Positions 57,246 through 64,000 of a DNA stretch of 64,000 nucleotides are shown in pieces. The notes beneath the pieces were generated by a model. It made no database searches. It saw only the letters and a program-made list of their open reading frames with translations, and had not been told where the DNA came from. The stretch is from Periplaneta americana (taxonomy: Eukaryota > Arthropoda > Insecta > Blattodea > Blattidae). The stretch spans positions 145,974,204 to 146,038,203 of the forward strand of contig NC_091126.1 in assembly GCF_040183065.1 (NCBI RefSeq). The letters run 5' to 3'. The stretch's first letter is position 1. The number at the start of each line of letters is the position of its first letter. A program made the translations under genes and the position numbers.

Positions 57246-58006
57246 CAGGGTGAGTCCGGAGAAAAGGTACATGATTTGAGGGGTGATAATATTGGTGATT
57301 GTGAATAAAAAAGTTTATATGAACATATGTCCTGTACTTAACGGTTTCAGAGAAAACTAATCGAAACAATGAGGAACAGGAAAAGTGCAGGTGATAGTAA
57401 ATTAAAACATTTTTACCATATGTTCTGTTCATTTGTGTACTTTATTTACAGAACATGTTCAAAGAGTCCATCGTCAACTTCAATGCTGATCTGAGCACAT
57501 TCGGACATTCCTTTATTTGAGCACAAGCATGTAAAATGTGAGCGAGAAGTTCCTCCTTTGTTTCCACTTTGCGCTTGTAGACTTCGCTCTTAAGCCAACC
57601 CGACACACGGTAATCCAATGGAGTAAGGTCAGTGACCTCGGTGGCCAAGAAATTACTACATCGCGACCGATCCAACGCCCTGGATACGTTTCACTGAGAT
57701 ACTGCGTCACTGGCCGTTCGAAATGTGCAGGAGCTCCATCGTGCTGAGAGTACATACGAGTGTTCTGGTAACACGTTCTGAAGGAAATGAAGATACTGTA
57801 CTCTGTTAAGACGATTATCTAAAATAACTGGTCCGATGAGTTGGTCATGAAAGACACCGCATCACAATTTTCCCGTTCCTCATGGTTTCGATTAGTTTTC
57901 TCCGAAACCGTTAAGAACAGGACATATGTTCATAAAAACTTTTTTGTTCAGAATCACCAATACTATCACACCTCAAACCATGTACCTTTCCTCCAAACTC
58001 ACTATG
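57246..58006 (-). mobile_element. Tc1/mariner-like transposon, long TIR, deletion derivative
   Basis: Inverted repeats of about 145 bp: left CAGGGTGAGTCCGGAGAAAA, GGTACATGATTTGAGG, TTTATATGAACATATGTCCT, AACGGTTTCAGAGAAAACTA; right ends with the inverse series, finishing CTCCAAACTCACTATG. TA on both sides. Length 761 bp, with transposase remains on the minus strand. A second copy is at 61109. Confidence 0.9.
57442..57755 (-). pseudogene. Transposase C-terminal fragment (DDE, Tc1/mariner superfamily)
   Basis: The minus frame starting at 57755 gives QHDGAPAHFERPVTQYLSET, YPGRWIGRDVVISWPPRS. A one-base shift then moves to the frame with TDLTPLDY, GWLKSEVYKRKVETKEELLA and QIKECPN. HDGAPAHF holds the second catalytic Asp, and the (P)DLTPLD stretch after WPPRS the third. 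This wording is typical of an insect family in which an N-terminal HTH precedes an IS630/Tc1-type DDE domain. The N-terminal half is deleted, so it is inactive. Confidence 0.87.
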
Positions 58007-58159
58007 TATAACACTATAATATTATTGAGAAAATTGGCGGGCTTCTCCATTTTAATTAGTATAAATATGTTTGGTTATATTTCGTCTGTGCTTTGGGGTA
58101 GTGCATTTTGTAAACTTTGTGAAATATATTTTAAAATAATCTCGAAGCTCTTCAAAAAC

Positions 58160-59450
58160 ACCAAATAGTGTATCTGTATCATTGTTCTTTAAAAACTTTA
58201 GAAAAGCTACTGTAAGACGCATTTGTCTAATTTAATCGGTGAGCAATTACTGTCCAAATTTTAGGTTATGGAAAAAAAAAAAAACTTATCCAGGCGCTAT
58301 GCAGCAATTTTACACAGAACGATAATTACCTATTCATATTCACTATGTTTTATGTAACAATATTAATAGTTTTAAGTGAATGCCTATATTAACATTTCAT
58401 AGTATTTAAAAAAAATACAAACGAATGAAAGCTCTATTTATTTAATTGGCCCGATTTCTCTATGTTCCTTTTTACAAAGATTGCCTCTATTGTTCGTAGG
58501 TAAGATCTGAATTATTGTTTCTTTTTCTGTCGATCCCACCTCCGCCCGGTATAGCATAAATTTCCCCGGGGTAAATTGTTTGAATTCAACACTGCCTGTC
58601 ACAGTCCTCGGCCTCCTGTTACATAGCTTTCGGGCTATGTGTCCATGTCGTGCAGGATAAGTAATAATAGAGACCAATCTTTCTAACATCTAGAACAAAT
58701 TGAAGGATCACGCCATTGCGTTGATTCAGATATTTTGTATTATTACCACGTCTGCTTTGCACAATAAATTGGTATAGATGAGGAGGCAAGACCTGGCATT
58801 TGAGCTGTGCCAGAAGGGAAAGACTGAGCTATCAGAAAGTTTGTTTCATGATGGTTAGTATTATACGAATTTACAGACATGGAAGTTCATCTCAGTCTAA
58901 AACCTACCTTCTCCCTCCTTATCCATTAGTCATATGGCCACGACACATGATAAGGTCACAGGACAGGTTTTGCCTCCTGTTCTGTATCGCTCTTCATTCA
59001 TGCCACTAACATGGCGGCATGTAAAATCTTGACTGCTGGACAATAGATAATCGACAGACCTTGGTGCGAGAGGTTCGCCCACATCGAGATAAAGGTTTTA
59101 AATAGAAGAGAAGCAAAGGTTGAAGGACCTTTCAGCTTTCCTCTGGGGGTGGGAGTCCGCAACACGACGAACACGCGACGGTCATTTACATCGCCCAATG
59201 TAAGGAGAGAAGAATGGGCTCCATATTACACGAGACAAGCAGATTGTACTCCATGACACGCGAACAAAGTACCGCCAACAGGTGCGGCGGAAAAATAGCA
59301 CGAATATACAGAACACATCTAGATCTCATGCACCTAGTTTTATTAATTTTTTTCGTGATTTCCACGTGGCTTGACGAGTGTGGCATTGAAATTGCTACGT
59401 TAACGTAAAGGACACAACACTGGTCTTCAATTTATGACATTTTTTGGTAA
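58160..59450. other. No gene firmly seen
   Basis: A minus frame at 58438-58689 (83 codons; RKLCNRRPRTVTGSVEFKQF) and the surrounding GC-richer 58500-58680 may be an old element fragment. 58680-59400 has short unrecognised frames on both strands. Confidence 0.35.
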
Positions 59451-59472
59451 TATGAAACTTGGACTGTTGCAG

Positions 59473-59524
59473 GAGGTGCTGCCCAGGACCGTGTTCCTGC
59501 TGCTGTTGTGGCAGGCTCCCTCAC
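59473..59524 (+). CDS. Putative host exon encoding a signal-peptide-like segment
   Basis: A 52-base GC-rich exon candidate lies between TGTTGCAG and GTAAGT. In frame it reads EVLPRTVFLLLLWQAPS and leaves one base (phase 1) at the donor. With the ATG ending the exon candidate at 19524, the product would begin MEVLPRTVFLLLLWQAPS: a short charged start, a hydrophobic core and a polar end, as in secretory signal peptides, with a phase-1 intron after it as in many secreted and Ig-type receptor genes. Alternatively translation could start at the in-frame ATG at 59452 (MKLGLLQEVLPR...), making this a first exon. The CTG-rich codons differ from all neighbouring transposon frames. The acceptor's pyrimidine tract is weak. 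Confidence 0.5.
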
Positions 59525-59529
59525 GTAAG

Positions 59530-60070
59530 TAATCTTATAATGTGAAGGAAGAAAGGAAAGGATGGATGAAGTGGTGAATAAATGAAGCGAGTAAATGAAT
59601 GAATTCAGGAATTAAAAGTGTAAGGTAAAGTGAACAAGTAATATACTGAAGCAAGGGAGAAAAATTGAGTATAATTTGTGCAGATTTCACTGCGCCACAA
59701 TGACGTCAGTACTTGGGACTATCTGTACTGCAGATCAACCGAATACTCACCAGTTGGTCAGTGCACCCGTGAAGTGCGTGACTTTAAAACATAATATTAG
59801 GTGATGTACCTTTATTCACATTTGCAATATCGACCCGGTAGCCCCAACTAGCGGCAATGGCCAGTGCCCCCTTTGAGGGACATCTGTAGGCAGTATTCGA
59901 AGAAAACTCGCAGCACATTGAGGCAAAGTAGCCTCTTATGTTATTAATTTTACTTTCACATTAAGGGAAACCGGACGTTAAAAAATACCGTTAGTGCACA
60001 TTTTCGTTTTGGATTTTTACTACATTATATTCTCTGATATTTCCTCTTTCCAACGGGACATGAAATATAG
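59530..60070. other. No further exon seen
   Basis: Downstream of the donor. GACCCGGTAGCCCCAACTAG to about 59935 is GC-richer but shows no frame or element end. Later exons of the putative gene would lie beyond this or outside the window. Confidence 0.4.
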
Positions 60071-60074
60071 TAGT

Positions 60075-61106
60075 AGGTTTATTTTGCCTGGCAGAGTTAA
60101 GGCCATGAGGCCTTCTCTTCCACTCAACCAGGTTTCAATAATATACATGAAATACAAAATTAGATTACAAAACAACACAAAAGAAAATACCTTAGAAATT
60201 ACTTAAAATATAGTAGAAAATTACAATGGTCAAGATCAGTTACATAATATAAAATTACAAATAGTCAAGATCGGTTACATAATATATAAAATAAAGTAGA
60301 AAATTACACATAATCAAAATCAGTTACAAAACATAAGGGGGAAAAAAATACACACACACTTTATAAGATCTAAAATGCCCGAGATAAATTCGACGATTAA
60401 TTCACTTGATGTATATTATACAGTTAATATACTAACAGGAGAATACATGTGGGTTACAAGACATAAAATGTTGATTAGCAAAGTCGTACTAAATGGCATA
60501 CAAACACAAATGATTAAGTAATATATCAAGATAAAAAAAAAAAGAAAAGAGAAAAAAAAGAAGAAGAGAGAGGAGAAAAAAGTAACAATTTGGTCATTTA
60601 AGACTATTTAGAAACTTCCGCAAGAGTCTAGTTCATTAGAAACATTTCTTAGTAGAGTGTACTTAAAAGATTTTAGACTCCGACTGCTCCTGATTTCCTG
60701 TGACAAGGAATTCCAGGAACGAGCTGTGTGTGTTGTGAAGGAAGCAGAGTAGAGAGATGTTTGTTGGAATGGAATTGATAGAACAAGGTTATGCTGTGAA
60801 CGTGTATCACGGTTGTGGTGGGATGCTAAAAGTGTAAAGCGAGAAACTAGGTAAATAGGTGTGGAATTATTTAAAATCTGATACAGCAGAGTGAATGAAC
60901 TGAACGTCTCTCCCGTAAACGAAGCCAAGATAATTGAAAGAAGTACTCGGAGACATGATCATAGCGACGGCTGTTAAAAATGAAACGGACACAAGCATTA
61001 TGAACACGCTGAAGCCTCAATGACAATTCAGCACTAAGATCACTATACAAAACGTCGCAATAATCAAAGTAAGGCATCACCAGGGTCTGTATCAAGATCT
61101 GTAGTA
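60075..61106 (-). mobile_element. LINE-E copy, best preserved in the window
   Basis: The 3' terminus on the plus strand is CTGGCAGAGTTAAGGCCATG at 60089. An A-rich 3' UTR follows to about 60600, then coding sequence on the minus strand. Truncated at its 5' end near 61106, where the TIR transposon begins. No tail microsatellite here, unlike the other three copies. Confidence 0.88.
60608..61095 (-). pseudogene. LINE-E reverse transcriptase C-terminal part
   Basis: The first minus frame (61095-60871) reads LVMPYFDYCDVLYSDLSAEL, RLQRVHNACVRFIF and LSWLRLRERRSVHSL. After a frameshift near 60900 the second frame (60928-60608) gives FTLLYQILNNSTPIYLVSRF, HHNRDTRSQHNLVLSIPFQQ and ARSWNSLSQEIRSSRSLKSF. 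The order FDYCxxLY, RLQRxxNACVR and WNSL is the hallmark of the C-terminal region of CR1/L2/Jockey-type non-LTR elements. The palm domain is absent. Confidence 0.9.
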
Positions 61107-61132
61107 TACAGGGTGAGTCAGGAGGAAAGGTA

Positions 61133-61368
61133 GGGTAAAGTTGACTAATTCCGTGATACTCCTAATCCCGTGATACTTTTTTTAAATTGAATGTCTGTCA
61201 AAGCTTTGCCGTTCGACAATAGCGTCAGATATCTTTCTCGAAATAGTGCATCTTTCGCCTACTTTCGAGGCACCGGTGAACTTCCTAGCAACATACGCAA
61301 TCCCGTGAAATTCAGTAAAGAAAACCTATCACGAAATTAGGGGTATCACGGAATTAGGTAACTTTAAC
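61133..61368. mobile_element. Small TIR element nested in the transposon, 236 bp
   Basis: GGGTAAAGTTGACTAATTCC, then GTGATACTCCTAATCCCGTG on the left, and the inverse on the right (GGTTAAAGTTACCTAATTCC reversed). TA on both sides. The uninterrupted site in the other copy reads GGTACATG. Same termini as 35073-36155. Confidence 0.9.
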
Positions 61369-61481
61369 CTACATGGTTTGAAGGGTGATAATATCGGTGA
61401 TTCTGAACAAAAAAGTTTATATGAACATATGTCGTGTTCTCAACGTTTTCGGAGAAAACTAATGGAAACAAAGAACATTAA

Positions 61482-62459
61482 GGGCCGATTGTATAAATCA
61501 TTTAATCTTAGATGAGAGGTTAAAATGGTCCTCGTTCTAGATGAACTTGGAATTTTGTGTTGTATAAAGTCTAATCTGAGATTAATTTGTCTTAAACTAA
61601 AGTCAACTTTGACTGAAGAAATTTCTCCGATTAAGTTAGATGATCCAAGTTCAGTTATTTCTTTTCTGTTTGAAGTATACGAGTGGCAGATTGTGCAAAA
61701 AGAATAACCATTATTATTAATATATATGGTAGATACATTTATGTATATATTTTTTTTCGATTTCTTGCCTTAATATACAAACATTATTATATTTTATAAG
61801 GCTTTATCGTGTTCAGCAGCATCAAATAACATAACCTATAATTATATTATGTTTATAACAACCATTAATTATTCATGGACATGGTAGGTACATTCATAAA
61901 TTTTCAATTAACCGTATTACTAAACGAAAATTGTCGTTTTATAAAGCTTCAATATGTTTAGCAGTATCAAACACCATAACATAACAATTTGGAGAACGGT
62001 CAATCTTCTTCTTATTGTCCGCCATTATTTACAACACACAAAACAAACCAGTGTCTCCAACAGAGTGTGCGGAAAGTCGCCAAAAAGTAGTTGGAAAGTC
62101 GCTAGATGTCTTATTATCAACAAAGAAAGATTAAATTTTGTCACTATGAGGTGCTAAAAAGGTCGCTAAATCCCTATTTAAGCAATGTAAAGTTAAAAAA
62201 GAAATTGTCGTCGAAAAAGAGTTAAAGTCGCTAAATTGGCTACATTGAACAAACCTGTACAACATGGCCCGCGCATCACATACTTCACCTGTTATGCGAT
62301 GTTGCCAAGTCCTTTTCACGTGAACTTAGATTGCATTTGAACCTAGGTAATTTGATCGCAGAAAAGTTTTATACAATAGAAGAAGTGTCTGAACTCGGTT
62401 CACTTTCCGATCTTCGATCAAAATTGATCTTTAGTCAGGGAGTTTTATACAATTGGACC
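61482..62459. mobile_element. PIF/Harbinger-like non-autonomous element, 978 bp, TAA TSD
   Basis: Ends GGGCCGATTGTATAAATCA and (reverse complement of right) GGTCCAATTGTATAAAACT, flanked by TAA at 61479-61481 and 62460-62462. GGGCC-type ends with a 3-bp TWA duplication suggest PIF/Harbinger. The middle holds two direct ~150-bp repeats (about 61707-61842 and 61859-61985, sharing TATGGTAGATACATT/CATGGTAGGTACATT and CAGCAGCATCAAA/AGCAGTATCAAA). No transposase frame. Confidence 0.8.
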
Positions 62460-62546
62460 TAAAAGTGCAGGTATAGTAAATTAAAACATTGTTACCTTAT
62501 GTTCTGTTTAATTGTGTACTTTTCTTTACAGAACATGTTCAAAAAG

Positions 62547-62865
62547 TGTTACATCTCATTTGACGATATTCATATTCATACGGCTTTCAGGTAGTGGTTT
62601 CCCTCACATTTCTGCATACGATCCACCACTAACCTTGATTACATTCAATCACATATCCTAATATCTTTGACGATATGTCAGAGGAAGAACAAGTGTTTGT
62701 ATGCATCTGAAGTCTGACTAGTGTAATATGTAGCTAGTCGGCGATGTATGCAATGGAGGGAGAAAGGAACTGACCACCCTACCCCATTATCTCCTGGCTT
62801 AGTTGTCTCATAAGTGGTGCCTTCTTGGTATCACTTTTGAGGTTCAGCCCTGTCTTCGGACGGTT
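62547..62865. other. Unassigned, includes short repeat shared with 36186
   Basis: GACGATATGTCAGAGGAAGA to TTTGTATGCATCTGAAGTCT at 62665-62715 repeats 36186-36235. No gene seen. Confidence 0.5.
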
Positions 62866-63118
62866 GAATAAACAACAACTTAACGACGCTGTATCAACTA
62901 CTAGGTTATTTAGTGTCGATACGATTGGTGATAGAGAAATGGTATTTGGCGAGTTGAGGTCGAGCATTCATCATGGATTACCTGAAATTCGCCTTACGGT
63001 TGGAGAAAACCTCGGAAAAACCTAACAAGGTGATCAACCCAAGAGGGGATCGAACCTGCGCCCGAGCGCAACTTCGGATCGGTAGGCAAGCGCCTTAACC
63101 GACCGAATTACGCAGGTG
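62866..63118 (-). mobile_element. tRNA-derived SINE, 28272 type, nearly complete
   Basis: On the minus strand: CTGCGTAATTCGGTCGGTTA with AGGCGCTTGCCTACCGATCC (A-box head), GCAGGTTCGATCCCC (B box), TTGGGTTGATCACC, TTCTCCAACCGTAAGGCG, CTATCACCAATCGTATCGAC and CAGCGTCGTTAAGTTGTTGT at the 3' end. A (TTA)n run adjoins the 5' side. Confidence 0.92.
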
Positions 63119-63123
63119 GCTGC

Positions 63124-63183
<60 letters not shown>

Positions 63184-63184
63184 T
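63124..63184. repeat. (TTA)n microsatellite
   Basis: About 20 TTA units. Confidence 0.95.
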
Positions 63185-63408
63185 ACTATAAAAGCTGACA
63201 TCGTGTTTTCCTTATTGTTCGTAAAAAAGGCGTAGTTATGAAAAAGGACTACAATTTCACATGAAGTACTTTCACATTTTTTAACTTTATTTTTCTTTCG
63301 GAAGCTACGGCGACCCATCCCGAAAGGCACGGCGATCAATAGGTTAAGAAGTTAGGTACAGCTTACAGCAGTAAAATTTTGGAAATATTCAACATTTTTT
63401 TCCTCCAG

Positions 63409-64000
63409 TACTGTGTCTTGTAAAATAATGACAATTAGTATGTGCAAAACGCTGTTATTCTGCTATATGAAAAAAGAATTACTATTTAAAAAATTATTTA
63501 CATTTTTGTTTTCAAAATTCACTTCACTGTGCAGTGATAATGCGTTTCCCACATAACTAAAAAACTATCCAACATTCTGTGTTGAACTTTTTTGTATGTT
63601 TTTATGCATGTCATATCTACAATATGATGCAACATCACTACTCTATCTTTGATAGATTGTCTGATAAAAATAGATTCATTTAAAAAAACCGTCAAATATC
63701 AGTATTTTCTATTTCACAAAATGAAAAAGAATATATCTATTAAGGACTGTAGTTGAAAGAGCATGATACTGTAAACATGAGTTTTAGCAATCAAATAAAA
63801 GAGAGAGAACATGAAAAAGTTAACAAATGTTTGAGTTATGAGGGAAATGCTTCATCACTGCACAGTAGACTGTCAACATTTTGAATTTTGAAAAAAAAAA
63901 AAAAAATTATTGTAAATCGTAAAAATATTTTTTTCATATAGTAGAAAGGCAGTGTTTTATACATAGACCTACCAATTTTCATTATTGTACAAGATACAGT
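63409..64000. repeat. Long imperfect palindrome running to the window end
   Basis: From the left: ACTGTGTCTTGTAAAATAAT, CTGCTATATGAAAAAA, TTTTCAAAATTCA, CTGTGCAGTGATAATGCG, TTTCCCACATAACT and GTTGAACTTTTT. From the right edge inward the inverse of each appears in the same order: ACTGTATCTTGTACAATAAT at 64000, CTACTATATGAAAAAA, TTTCAAAATTCA, CTGTGCAGTGATGAAGCA, TTTCCCTCATAACT and GTTAACTTTTT. The axis lies near 63705. The terminus probably lies beyond the window. Confidence 0.85.

Larger units (their letters stand above)
56760..58160 (+). repeat. RepB copy 2, split by a DNA transposon
   Basis: 56760-57135 and 58060-58145 match the flanks of the LINE-A insertion at 5293-6330. It contains the uninterrupted target GTAATAATCTTGTTTACTAA near 56804, and is itself interrupted at 57246-58006. 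Confidence 0.75.
61109..62546. mobile_element. Second copy of the 57.2-kb TIR transposon, carrying two nested elements
   Basis: CAGGGTGAGTCAGGAGGAAA at 61109, then (after nested element 1) CATGGTTTGAAGGGTGATAA and TTTATATGAACATATGTCGT, then (after nested element 2) AAAGTGCAGGTATAGTAAAT and ACAGAACATGTTCAAAAAGT. With the insertions removed these join in the same order as 57246-57460. The right half and right TIR are missing. TA precedes the left end. Confidence 0.88.

Noticed and set aside
57538..57747. 69-codon plus ORF
   Set aside because: Antisense shadow of the transposase fragment on the minus strand.

Overview
This is an AT-rich, repeat-dense eukaryotic window, almost certainly from an insect nuclear genome. 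The best guess is a blattodean (cockroach or termite): the LINE ending in the residues NLRVP with an (AAGT)n tail, and the tRNA-derived SINEs ending in GCGTCGTTAAATAAC, match repeats I recognise from cockroach sequence. That identification is from memory and was not searched. There is no bacterial or viral gene organisation, no functional-looking rRNA or tRNA gene, no CRISPR array, and no long intact ORF. Nearly all long open frames are transposon remnants, microsatellite translations or chance.

The only support for a host gene is two small plus-strand exon candidates. A CpG-rich stretch at 19424-19524 ends in ATG followed directly by a GTGAGT splice donor. A GC-rich exon at 59473-59524 lies between CAG and GTAAGT. 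Joined in phase, they give a short signal-peptide-like start with a phase-1 intron after it. If that is right, most of the window is a first intron of about 40 kb filled with mobile elements. This is inference.

Layout. 1-2140: about 470-bp units, one inverted and then about three and a half in tandem. 2177-6700: LINE ends and an old dispersed repeat broken by a hAT element that is itself broken by a SINE, then a LINE-A copy inserted in another old repeat. 6735-13700: terminal-inverted-repeat (TIR) elements, a minus-strand LINE-A remnant and a Crypton-like tyrosine recombinase remnant. 13700-23580: scattered MITEs, a LINE-F remnant, a 365-bp tetranucleotide array, the putative first exon and a pogo/Tigger-like element. 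23587-32345: LINE-E 3' ends with microsatellite tails, palindromic MITEs, SINEs, and a mariner relic. 34266-44357: LINE scraps, TIR elements, SINEs, a 72-bp minisatellite, and the second arm of a 1-kb inverted duplication. 44360-50830: a diffuse minisatellite of about 40 bp split by LINEs, including two LINE-A copies inserted one after the other at the same 13-bp target. 51690-58006: a TIR-like element with GTCAGTTGCGTCC repeats hosting LINE-D, then LINE-A, then a second old repeat broken by a DNA transposon. 59473-64000: putative exon 2, LINE-E, a DNA transposon copy holding two further nested elements, a SINE, and half of a long palindrome running off the window end.

LINE family names: LINE-A (YADD reverse transcriptase, NLRVP C-terminus, AAGT tail), LINE-B (45.6 kb), LINE-C (27 kb, GATT tail), LINE-D (52.9 kb, AATG tail), LINE-E (CR1/L2-like, 3' end containing CTGGCAGAGTTAAGG when read on the plus strand), LINE-F (18.1 kb). 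The elements act independently. What the window mainly offers is a record of insertion order, which target-site duplications and paralogous empty sites make readable.
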